From NCBI GenBank assembly GCA_002506875.1, contig DAYJ01000094.1, positions 9,853 to 17,708 on the forward strand: DNA of 7,856 nt, read 5' to 3'. This DNA comes from Euryarchaeota archaeon UBA40 (GTDB lineage: Archaea; Thermoplasmatota; Poseidoniia; Poseidoniales; Thalassarchaeaceae). Shown here piece by piece: positions 1-6,553 of the stretch (position 1 is its first letter; each line of letters opens with the position of its first letter). Below the pieces are notes generated by a model. The model did no database searches and was not told the origin of the DNA. It saw only the letters and a program-made list of their open reading frames with translations. The position numbers were made by a program, and so were the translations under genes.

Positions 1-757
1 CCCCAGTCATGACGGTAAAACGTCCTTCGCGAGCGAATACAATCAGTGTGAGGTCATGGAACGCTGCTAGGTCGATTGCAGCGCTAGTCGCTCCACCAAC
101 ACTCATCAGGATAGGTACATTTGATCGAACAGCCTTCTCGACCATTTCGAAAGACACACGCCCAGAGAGGCTGACAATGTATTTGTCCATGGGCCAATTT
201 GAATCAATACGATGTATTCCCACAAGTTTGTCCATAGCATTGTGACGTCCTACATCTTCCATAGTTTGAACAACTTCTCCTTTGAGTGTGTATGAGGTTG
301 CTGAATGGGAAGAACCTGTGACGCTGTACAGGGAATCCCCTTCTGGTTGCATGATGGAGATTGAATTGATGACAGTGTTATCCACCTTGACATTAGGCAT
401 TGAACTACATCCTTCGATGGGAACGATTTGTACTTCGTCACGCCCACACATTCCACATGCTGCAGTCGAATCTAGTGATCTGCGTGATGGAATACCACTC
501 CAGATGACATGTACTTGTCCATCTTGACATTGGATTTCGGGTAGTGGATCGTCACGAAGCAAATCCCCCTCACCAGTCATTAGGCCGAGAATCAGATGTT
601 TGTCATCTCCAGGAGTTCGCATTAAGCTACCATAGAGGCGTCCATCCGGGCCATCGCAGGAAGTATTCAGCGGTGCTTCACTCGCAACAGCGTCACTGAC
701 TGGATGCCTAGAATTCTCTTGGAATCTGAAACCAGCACGTTGACTTCTGTCCTGCAC
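1..757 (-). CDS. fdhD: FdhD, formate dehydrogenase sulfurtransferase (C-terminus cut by window edge)
   Basis: FdhD passes sulfur from a cysteine desulfurase to the molybdenum/tungsten bis-MGD cofactor of formate dehydrogenases; it is cytoplasmic. The minus-strand frame is open from 757 to the left edge (252 codons). With GTG 757 as residue 1 it shows the family's features in order: an ASEAPL segment near the N-terminus, LMRTPGDD, the redox pair ACGMCG (C101 and C104, the sulfur-carrying loop), EDVGRHN at 167-173 and SGRVSFE at 198-204, ending in a family-like C-terminal strand. Only a few residues should be missing, since the family is usually 250-280 residues. No in-frame ATG or TTG lies upstream of the conserved N-terminus. 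GTG 755-757 is the only candidate start, giving MQDRSQRAG. The glycine-rich segment before EDVGRHN reads TGSSHSA, where many homologues have TGG-H-A. The gene diverges from the iron-sulfur pair. Family identity is secure; the start is inferred. Confidence 0.93.
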   Translation of the reverse strand, partial: MQDRSQRAGFRFQENSRHPVSDAVASEAPLNTSCDGPDGRLYGSLMRTPGDDKHLILGLMTGEGDLLRDDPLPEIQCQDGQVHVIWSGIPSRRSLDSTAACGMCGRDEVQIVPIEGCSSMPNVKVDNTVINSISIMQPEGDSLYSVTGSSHSATSYTLKGEVVQTMEDVGRHNAMDKLVGIHRIDSNWPMDKYIVSLSGRVSFEMVEKAVRSNVPILMSVGGATSAAIDLAAFHDLTLIVFAREGRFTVMTG

Positions 758-817
758 GAGTTGTTCTTGTCTACAATGTCCATCAATCCAGCGGATGTGA
801 GTGTAGGATTGTCGAGA

Positions 818-829
818 TTGATATATAGC
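818..829. promoter_or_regulatory. TATA-like box in the fdhD / iron-sulfur carrier divergent spacer
   Basis: The sequence TTGATATATAGC contains an alternating, nearly self-complementary TATATA core readable on both strands. On the plus strand its centre (about 823) lies 25-26 bases before an in-frame ATG at 848 and about 60 before ATG 884. On the minus strand it lies about 65 bases before the fdhD GTG. Archaeal TATA boxes usually sit about 26 bases before the transcription start, so it could serve either gene or both. Position and composition are seen; function is inferred. Confidence 0.45.
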
Positions 830-883
830 GACCTTCTGACCAGTTGTATGGGTCTTATCGGTAGTGATGGGTTCTCTCTTCCA

Positions 884-1237
884 ATGGCTGTTCAGGTTGA
901 GGTAGTTGAAGCAACTCTTGATGCTACAGATAGTGCGAAAGAAGCGATGATTGGTGCGATGGGTTCGGATACCGCTACTCATGTGTTAATGGTCTCAGTC
1001 GAGGCAGGCGGTTGTTCAGGCCATATGTATGACATGCAAATCATCGAACGTCCCGATGATATTTCTGCGTTCCAGAGTTTCCAGTTCGGAGACATCACAT
1101 TACTCATTCACAACAAGGATAGCACACTTCTCAATGGGATCCGCATCGATTACCGCGACACCCTTCTTGGTGGAGGTTTCCAAATCGAGAATCCAAACGC
1201 GGACAAGTCCTGCGGCTGCGGTCAGTCGTTCAGTTGA
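884..1237 (+). CDS. A-type iron-sulfur carrier protein (IscA/ErpA/HesB family)
   Basis: A small cytoplasmic protein that binds Fe-S clusters and delivers them to client enzymes. From ATG 884 it has 117 residues, the usual family length. The three cluster-binding cysteines are present: one in the central VEAGGCSG motif and two in the C-terminal SCGCGQSF motif. The segment between (LLGGGFQIENPN) matches the family's conserved LxGxxFxxxNPN region. The frame is open further upstream to ATG 704, but that extension runs antisense over the fdhD 5' end and resembles nothing in the family. ATG 848, about 25 bases downstream of the TATA-like box, would give a leaderless start with 12 extra residues and cannot be excluded. 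I chose 884 for family length. The gene ends 5 bases before the YgfZ-like gene, so the two are very probably co-transcribed. I cannot tell IscA, ErpA and SufA subtypes apart, so no symbol is given. Confidence 0.92.
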   Translation: MAVQVEVVEATLDATDSAKEAMIGAMGSDTATHVLMVSVEAGGCSGHMYDMQIIERPDDISAFQSFQFGDITLLIHNKDSTLLNGIRIDYRDTLLGGGFQIENPNADKSCGCGQSFS

Positions 1238-1242
1238 GTCCT

Positions 1243-2127
1243 ATGCCTTCGCACTATGTTCGTACAGGCGACATCTCTGTTCTCATCGGAGATGATTCTC
1301 GTTCTCTCCTCCATTCTGTGTCTACGCAACATCTAGAGGATCTATCGGAAGGTGAAACTCAGACCTGTTGTATCCTTGACGCCAATGGTCGAATTGAAGA
1401 TCGTCTCCTTGTATGGAATCTTGGTGACCAGATTGCTCTCACCCACATGATGGGTAGGGCAGCATCGACAAGGGAACTCTTGGTACGCTCCAGATCGTGG
1501 AAACAAAATGTGGACGTCATACCTCTTGATGAGGGGTTCTCGCTTTTGTTCAGAGAGATTCAAGGAGATCATGTGGTCAATCGTGTCGAACAGCAAGGTT
1601 CAGTCCATTCGACCATAGTTCGTTCTCTTGATACCTTGGAAATCGTCTATCTTGGTCCATCACAGGATATCGAAATCCTGAGTAAGGATTTCATAGAACA
1701 GGGTTCCAATCTAAGAGACCCCATCGAGGAGGATTTGTACAGAATTAAACGAGGACATCTTACTTCATCCGGATTGGAACAGCATCGTCCAATTCCTCTT
1801 GAAGTAGCTCTTGATAGCGATATCTCGTTCACCAAGGGTTGCTATATCGGTCAGGAGATGATTGCAAGAATGGATGCAAGAGGAGCATTAGCGCGGACAT
1901 CTGTGACGATTGAGACCGATACTGAAATTTCTCCTGGAAGTCAATCTTTGGCAGGTGGTGGGAGAATAATCGTCATGTCATCAGTAGAAGGAACTGACTC
2001 TTGGTGGAGTGCGTGTCTCGTCCATCCTGATGTTGCCCATGTTGGTTCATCCCTCCATACTAAGCAACTTGAAGGCGTATCTGTTGAATTGAATATACGG
2101 AATAGTTGGAAGGCCTCTTCAGATTGA
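1243..2127 (+). CDS. ygfZ: YgfZ/Iba57-type folate-binding protein, GcvT-like fold, iron-sulfur cluster maturation
   Basis: A tetrahydrofolate-binding relative of glycine-cleavage T protein that assists assembly or repair of Fe-S enzymes; bacterial YgfZ and mitochondrial Iba57 are the characterised members. From ATG 1243 it has 294 residues, close to bacterial YgfZ (about 325). The N-terminal half reads like the GcvT fold (DANGRIEDRLLVW near residues 46-58). The diagnostic signature TKGCYIGQEM lies near residues 197-206 with the essential cysteine at 200, preceded by the usual RPIPLE segment. The C-terminal barrel is short. An in-frame TTG at 1234 overlaps the carrier stop codon as TTGA and would add three residues; ATG 1243 is preferred. 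The 5-base gap to the upstream A-type carrier argues for one transcript and a joint role. A true glycine-cleavage T protein (about 360-400 residues) is unlikely because of the length and the KGCYxGQE signature. Confidence 0.9.
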   Translation: MPSHYVRTGDISVLIGDDSRSLLHSVSTQHLEDLSEGETQTCCILDANGRIEDRLLVWNLGDQIALTHMMGRAASTRELLVRSRSWKQNVDVIPLDEGFSLLFREIQGDHVVNRVEQQGSVHSTIVRSLDTLEIVYLGPSQDIEILSKDFIEQGSNLRDPIEEDLYRIKRGHLTSSGLEQHRPIPLEVALDSDISFTKGCYIGQEMIARMDARGALARTSVTIETDTEISPGSQSLAGGGRIIVMSSVEGTDSWWSACLVHPDVAHVGSSLHTKQLEGVSVELNIRNSWKASSD

Positions 2128-2143
2128 TTACAGACGCCTGTAA
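2128..2143. repeat. Perfect 6-bp inverted repeat directly after the ygfZ stop codon
   Basis: TTACAG-ACGC-CTGTAA starts on the base after the ygfZ TGA and could form a 6-bp stem with a 4-base loop, or act as a dyad binding site for a dimeric regulator. No T-rich run follows, so an intrinsic terminator is poorly supported. It ends 30 bases before the subtilase ATG, where archaeal promoter elements would lie, so an operator is the alternative. The symmetry is seen; function is not established. Confidence 0.4.
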
Positions 2144-2173
2144 CCTTAGAACGGGGGGCGTTTAGCCTATGTT

Positions 2174-4690
2174 ATGCATGGGACACGCGTCAGGCTGTCA
2201 GTCCTTCTTGTGATGCTGTTCATCAGCCTACCACAATCTAGTATTGTTGGCGCCACAATGACTCCTCCATTGAATGAATCAGTCATCGATTCAGCCCTGA
2301 TTAATGCAATTGAGACCAATGAAGATACAAATCATCCAGTCATCATTCAGTTTTCCGGGGCTCTTGTTCAGGATATCCGTGCCTTCCTTATCTCTCATGA
2401 AGTCACCTTTGTCGTTGAATCGGATTTTCTAAAAGGTGGTCTCGCTCAACTCGATGCCGAACAGATTGCTCATCTCAGCAATCATCCTGAAATTAGATTC
2501 CTTGAACTTGATCGTCCATTACAGACTTTCTACCTTGATGAACCAATTATGACACCTGAACCAATCCTGATGCATGAGACTGTTCATGTGACGAATTCTA
2601 CAGCTGCTTGGAGTCGTGCAATCATTCAGCGAGATGGATCATTAAAGCTCACTGATACGGGGGCATTTGCAGAGTGGGACGGTGATGGAACTACAGCTGT
2701 GGATGTTGACACGGGGGTTGATGCTGAGCATCCCGATTTCGATTATGCTGGTCCATGGACTGGAGACAAAGTAATCTATTCTGCTAAATTCGATGGGGTT
2801 GGTTGGACTGAAACCAAGAACTCAGATACATCATCAGGTCATGGTACACATGTCGGTGGAACCATTGCCGGTAATGGTGACGCCTCTGGGGGTCGTCGTC
2901 TTGGTACCGCGAAGGGGGCTCAATTAGTCGCATTAGGCACTGGAGATGGTGTTTCGATATTTGCTGCCGAGCAAGGACTTGAATGGGTATACGAACATAG
3001 TCGTCCAGGAAATAATCTGAATAATATCCGTGTTGTTTCAAACTCTTGGGGCACTGACGGTGATTACAACCCTCAGGGAGCAATTGCTACCATTACTGAC
3101 GCTTTGACCTTTGAAAATGGGGTTGCAGTCATCTTTGCAGCCAGTAATAGCGGTGGTTCAGGTGCTGAGGATGACAGTGATCTTCGCACTAATGTATACG
3201 CAAACACACCTTCGGCAATTTCTATTGCAGCATTAACACATGATGGTTCAGCCGTCACATCATTTAGCAGTCGAGGATGGATGAGTCAACAGCATACATG
3301 GCCCGATCTTGGAGCTCCTGGCAGGGATATCTGGGCGACTGCCCCACGTCGAACTGCAATCGATGCATCCACAAGGACTCAAGGCGATCTCTACTACATG
3401 TCGATTAGTGGAACTAGTATGGCAACACCCCATATCGGTGGTATCGCTACCATTTTGATTGATGCTGCTCCATCGTTGGGTGTTGCTGACTATCAGAGGG
3501 AAGATCATGATGAAGGAATCAGCCTCGTTACGGGATCCGATTCACAAGGCCTCCAGATGGAAGATTGGGGGACTGCTAACGAGACTCGAATCCATGAGGT
3601 GGAGCTGATCCTTGAGTTGACTTCCCAGTATCTACCCAACAGTTGTGAGGAAGGAAATGATGAGGATTCGTGTAATGATATCCCTCAGAATGACTCGTGT
3701 TATCTTTCTCTAACAGGTCGATGTCACGATTGGCGTGTCGGACACGGTCTTGTTAACGTCGACCACGCTCTTGCTCTAGCTCGTACACTAGAATTGATGC
3801 GCGATACAGACGGTGACGGCTTTGTCGATGACATGCGCCCTACTGTATGGGATGCCTATGATCAGTATGAGAACCTCATGCAAGACGCCATCATCGAGTT
3901 ATCGACAGATCGACTTTCCCATAATTGGAAAGGTGAATGGAGCCATTTCAACAATGGTCCGACTAGTACCTTTGGAACCTACGCAACTGACGACCGTCAC
4001 TATGTCTACATTCCAAACGGTACTGTGCAGATGGACGTCACCTTTGCTGTTGTTCAGAGGAATCTAGAACATGGTGAATTTGGTCAACATTCACTTACAA
4101 TTGATGTTGGGGAGACAGGAGAGAATGATGCTGGTCAAGGGGATCGTAATGGTGATACAGTTCGGTATGAGGTTGAGATTGACGAGTCGCAATGGAATAC
4201 ATATGCAGAGTTCGATGTTGTTGGTAACGGAGTCACTCTTCTACCTATCACTTCGATAGATGATGAATTCTACGAACCTCTCTTCGCATACACTGTATCT
4301 TGTTCATTGACTCTGGATGTTTCTAGCCCTGTCTTAGTCGAGGTTGTACAGCGTTTAGATGGGTATACCGATTTAGATCCTGGACCCCCATCTGAATCAT
4401 ATGACCAAATCCATGATGGAAATTTACGAATGATACGACCTGTCTATGATGAGGGTAGAGTTCTCGAACTTGATGATACTCTTGAGGAGATAAGTTCCTC
4501 AGGATTTTCAGGCCTTTTACTTCGAATCTTTGCTGTTGTAATATTGCTTGGAGTCGTCGCATTCTGGACAGTCCGCCGTCGAGATTTCGATATGAATCCT
4601 GCATTGATTGATCATGCAGATCTTGAAGCTGAGGGTGCAGTCCTTGAAGCAGATCTTGTGAGTGTTGGCGCGTTAAAGGCAGATGACTAA
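2174..4690 (+). CDS. Secreted, C-terminally membrane-anchored S8 subtilisin-like serine protease
   Basis: An 838-residue precursor of an extracellular endopeptidase. Residues 1-27 form a signal peptide (basic start, hydrophobic LSVLLVMLFISL, small residues at the likely cleavage site). Residues about 54-115 resemble an I9-type inhibitory propeptide. The S8 catalytic domain follows: Asp179 in VDVDTGVD, His223 in SGHGTHVGG, oxyanion Asn325 in AASNSGG and Ser415 in SGTSMATPH, so it should be active. Between the Ser motif and the closing VGHGLVNV strand (522-529) lies an inserted acidic region of about 80 residues with cysteines 491, 500, 509 and 517, which could form disulfides. DTDGDGFVDD (544-553) is a calcium-loop-like motif. 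About 220 residues of beta-rich ectodomain follow, then a transmembrane helix (about 779-800), RRR stop-transfer and a short acidic cytoplasmic tail. Likely roles are degradation of external or envelope protein; the substrate is unknown. The start is the first ATG that gives the signal peptide. Confidence 0.93.
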   Translation: MHGTRVRLSVLLVMLFISLPQSSIVGATMTPPLNESVIDSALINAIETNEDTNHPVIIQFSGALVQDIRAFLISHEVTFVVESDFLKGGLAQLDAEQIAHLSNHPEIRFLELDRPLQTFYLDEPIMTPEPILMHETVHVTNSTAAWSRAIIQRDGSLKLTDTGAFAEWDGDGTTAVDVDTGVDAEHPDFDYAGPWTGDKVIYSAKFDGVGWTETKNSDTSSGHGTHVGGTIAGNGDASGGRRLGTAKGAQLVALGTGDGVSIFAAEQGLEWVYEHSRPGNNLNNIRVVSNSWGTDGDYNPQGAIATITDALTFENGVAVIFAASNSGGSGAEDDSDLRTNVYANTPSAISIAALTHDGSAVTSFSSRGWMSQQHTWPDLGAPGRDIWATAPRRTAIDASTRTQGDLYYMSISGTSMATPHIGGIATILIDAAPSLGVADYQREDHDEGISLVTGSDSQGLQMEDWGTANETRIHEVELILELTSQYLPNSCEEGNDEDSCNDIPQNDSCYLSLTGRCHDWRVGHGLVNVDHALALARTLELMRDTDGDGFVDDMRPTVWDAYDQYENLMQDAIIELSTDRLSHNWKGEWSHFNNGPTSTFGTYATDDRHYVYIPNGTVQMDVTFAVVQRNLEHGEFGQHSLTIDVGETGENDAGQGDRNGDTVRYEVEIDESQWNTYAEFDVVGNGVTLLPITSIDDEFYEPLFAYTVSCSLTLDVSSPVLVEVVQRLDGYTDLDPGPPSESYDQIHDGNLRMIRPVYDEGRVLELDDTLEEISSSGFSGLLLRIFAVVILLGVVAFWTVRRRDFDMNPALIDHADLEAEGAVLEADLVSVGALKADD

Positions 4691-5812
4691 TCAGAGGTCT
4701 GGAATTTCAGGTCGTACAGTATCATTATCCATAGCAGAGGGCGCTGTTGCAATCTCCTCAAACGTCAGTTCATTTTCTGCGAGATCACGTTGATTGAGCC
4801 GACCGATTGTCTGGAGTGATAGTTGTCCACTTTTCCGAACATAAGCATACAACTCAGCATCCATGTCTTCGGCGACTTGATCTTGGAAGGACTGGCTGAT
4901 CAATTCACCTCGCCGTCGATTATACCCAAATTCGATAGCTAAACCGACAAGTGAAGCACTGTAAAGGACAGCAAGGGCTGATAGTGAAAACTGTACTGGA
5001 CTCTCAAAAGGAGTCAGATCTGGAGTTCGAATCACTACCATCATCTGTCTGAAAGTTAAGGCAAGTAGTCCTACTCCTACAATCGGCTGAATTTTTTCAT
5101 TTACGAAAGTGGAAAGTGGAATCAATCTTCGTTCCGCAGTTGCTGAGAATACTAAGGGTCCAGTTACAGCTGCAGTGAGGACGGTCGTGAATGACCCAAG
5201 TATAACGTACAATATGACTGTGCTCGTGATGATACCAGTGAAACTTAGTGGAAGATACAGGGATATCAGGTAAGCGAAGAGACCGAGGAGCACAGGCGTG
5301 GGTAGCCGGTGGATGGAAAGAAGGACTGGATCGATTCGTGTACTTCCGTGACCTGGTTGCCGTATACCAATCACATTCCAATCTGTCATTGACATCACAG
5401 TTTTCAGAATACGAAGAAGAAATCCGAATCTAATCAGAATACGTTCACAAAGAGCAAGAAGTGGCCATGTCAGAAGATACACAGGTGCTGCAATCAAAGT
5501 AATTAGAGGTGAGAGTGTTACACCTGGTATGAAAATGAAATGTACAATACTCAGAGGAGTAAGCATCGCTGTTTCAATCCGTGATTGCCTGTCCTCTGAA
5601 ATGTGGAGATGTCGTGCCTCTTCATCCAATGCTGTTCTGAACTTCGAAAGTGTACTCCCTGAGTTCAATACACGCCGGACAGCTTCTCTGTAACGCGTGT
5701 GTTTTGCCTTATTCCCTAACCAAGAGCGGAATAGCCAACGAACAGGGACGGCCAGTATTACTGGGACTAGAAGGAGACCGATACCCCAGAGTGTTCCACC
5801 TAGGTCGGCCAT
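4691..5812 (-). CDS. Polytopic membrane protein of unknown function
   Basis: I do not recognise a family. The 373-residue protein begins with a hydrophobic helix (about 7-25) followed by a basic segment (RSWLGNKAKHTRYREAVRR) and a charged, probably soluble helical region to about residue 82. Strongly hydrophobic stretches follow at about 84-120 and 126-140, a loop to about 165, then 171-188, 192-222, 241-262 and 273-296. This suggests roughly six to eight membrane spans. Residues about 297-373 form a soluble acidic tail with no recognised motif. No cysteine cluster, ATP-binding motif or transporter signature is visible. The gene lies 52 bases downstream of superoxide dismutase on the same strand and could share its transcript, although a TATA-like box precedes it. 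Its TGA abuts the subtilase TAA with no spacer. ATG 5812 is the natural start because it precedes the first hydrophobic helix directly. A real protein is likely; its function is unassigned. Confidence 0.8.
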   Translation of the reverse strand: MADLGGTLWGIGLLLVPVILAVPVRWLFRSWLGNKAKHTRYREAVRRVLNSGSTLSKFRTALDEEARHLHISEDRQSRIETAMLTPLSIVHFIFIPGVTLSPLITLIAAPVYLLTWPLLALCERILIRFGFLLRILKTVMSMTDWNVIGIRQPGHGSTRIDPVLLSIHRLPTPVLLGLFAYLISLYLPLSFTGIITSTVILYVILGSFTTVLTAAVTGPLVFSATAERRLIPLSTFVNEKIQPIVGVGLLALTFRQMMVVIRTPDLTPFESPVQFSLSALAVLYSASLVGLAIEFGYNRRRGELISQSFQDQVAEDMDAELYAYVRKSGQLSLQTIGRLNQRDLAENELTFEEIATAPSAMDNDTVRPEIPDL

Positions 5813-5849
5813 GGTTCGTGGCGGTTCGGACGCCGTTTAGAGATGTTCG
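5813..5849 (-). promoter_or_regulatory. Spacer with TATA-like box and spaced CGAAC repeats before the membrane protein gene
   Basis: Read on the minus strand, CGAACC occurs at 5828-5823 and again at 5818-5813, immediately before the ATG, exactly 10 bases apart. A third CGAAC lies at 5849-5845. Between them, CTCTAAAC (about 5842-5835) is centred about 26 bases upstream of the ATG, which fits an archaeal TATA box driving a leaderless transcript. The match to the TATA consensus is modest. The repeats are short enough to arise by chance. Confidence 0.3.
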
Positions 5850-5864
5850 TTGAACGGAGGGTAT

Positions 5865-6470
5865 TCAGTTCATCCTAGAAGCTACAGCGCCCCAATCGAC
5901 GACATTCCACCATGCTGCGATGTAATCGCCCCGTCCTGGTCCGAATTTCTTGTAGTATGCATGTTCCCAGACGTCAAGGCCGAGTAGTGGCGTACCGCCA
6001 CAGCCAATTCCAGTCATCAATGGATTGTCCTGATTAGGGGTGCTGCAGATTTCGAGTCCTGAATCTGTCTGGCATAGCCATGCCCAGCCACTTCCGAAAC
6101 GTGTCATTGCGGCTTGTGCAAAAGCTTGCTGGAAGGATGTAAAGTCACCAAAAGAAGCATCGATAGCAGCAGCAAGATCACCTGTAGGTGCCCCTCCTCC
6201 ATTTGGACTCATACTGGACCAGAATAATGTGTGGTTGTAGAAACCGCCTCCATTATTCCGCACTGCTCCGTTATCCATGTGGGATGCGAGGATATCCTCA
6301 ATTGACTTCCCTTCCATCTCGGTACCAGCGATTGCAGCGTTGAGTTTGTTGGTGTATCCTTGATGATGCTTTGAATGATGGATCTCCATCGTCAAGGCAT
6401 CCAAGTGTGGTTCAAGTGCATCGTAAGCGTATCCTAGGTTTGGCAGTTCAAAGGTCATGAAACGCGACAT
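5865..6470 (-). CDS. sodA: Superoxide dismutase, Mn-type (Fe/Mn family)
   Basis: Converts superoxide to oxygen and hydrogen peroxide, protecting cytoplasmic enzymes including Fe-S proteins. The 201-residue sequence is full length. The four metal ligands are present: His31 in MEIHHSKHHQGY, His80 in FYNHTLFW, and Asp166 and His170 in LDVWEHAYY. Active-site Tyr39 and the TRFGSGWAWL core are intact. The glycine run NNGGG (72-76) and Gln147 in STPNQDNPLM, which supplies the active-site glutamine in Mn enzymes, indicate an Mn or cambialistic form rather than the Fe type. Phe77 replaces the His commonly found in GGH-NH, a minor change next to a ligand. A second in-frame ATG at 6458 gives MTFELPNLGY, nearer the usual family start; 6470 is kept because an AT-rich box lies about 32 bases upstream. 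There is no signal peptide, so it should be cytoplasmic. Close similarity to bacterial Mn-type sequences would fit old horizontal acquisition, but this is inference. Confidence 0.96.
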   Translation of the reverse strand: MSRFMTFELPNLGYAYDALEPHLDALTMEIHHSKHHQGYTNKLNAAIAGTEMEGKSIEDILASHMDNGAVRNNGGGFYNHTLFWSSMSPNGGGAPTGDLAAAIDASFGDFTSFQQAFAQAAMTRFGSGWAWLCQTDSGLEICSTPNQDNPLMTGIGCGGTPLLGLDVWEHAYYKKFGPGRGDYIAAWWNVVDWGAVASRMN

Positions 6471-6491
6471 GTATTACTTGTTCATCAATTC

Positions 6492-6507
6492 TTTGAATAG
6501 ATATTCG
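6492..6507. promoter_or_regulatory. AT-rich box in the sod / hydroxyacid dehydrogenase divergent spacer
   Basis: TTTGAATAGATATTCG contains an AATAGATATT core that is TATA-like on both strands. Its centre (about 6502) is about 32 bases from the sod ATG 6470 on the minus strand and about 31 bases from GTG 6533 on the plus strand, so one box could sit at near-promoter distance from both divergent genes. The consensus match is weak, and which strand it serves is inferred from position only. Confidence 0.35.
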
Positions 6508-6553
6508 TTGCTATTAGTGACAGGATTATGAGGTGGCGGTTGAATTCACCGCT

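Noticed and set aside
9..527. Plus-strand and alternate minus-frame open frames over the fdhD region
   Set aside because: They are shadows of fdhD, whose own frame carries all the conserved motifs; their translations look like random composition.
704..883. Upstream extension of the Fe-S carrier frame to ATG 704 (177 residues)
   Set aside because: It overlaps the fdhD 5' end in antisense, has no family similarity, and A-type carriers are about 110-120 residues.
1234..1242. TTG start for the YgfZ-like gene overlapping the carrier stop as TTGA
   Set aside because: Possible translational coupling, but an ATG three codons later gives a family-like N-terminus and needs no rare start.
2784..3508. 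Several minus-strand open frames inside the subtilase gene
   Set aside because: They lie antisense to conserved catalytic motifs and have low-complexity, motif-free translations.
3813..4259. Two plus-strand frames within the 3' half of the subtilase gene, as possible internal genes or a frameshift
   Set aside because: The main frame is uninterrupted to its membrane anchor, so neither a frameshift nor a nested gene is needed.
5845..5855. GTTC-GTT-GAAC mini-hairpin between sod and the membrane protein gene, as a sod terminator
   Set aside because: A 4-bp stem with a 3-base loop and no T-run is too weak to call.
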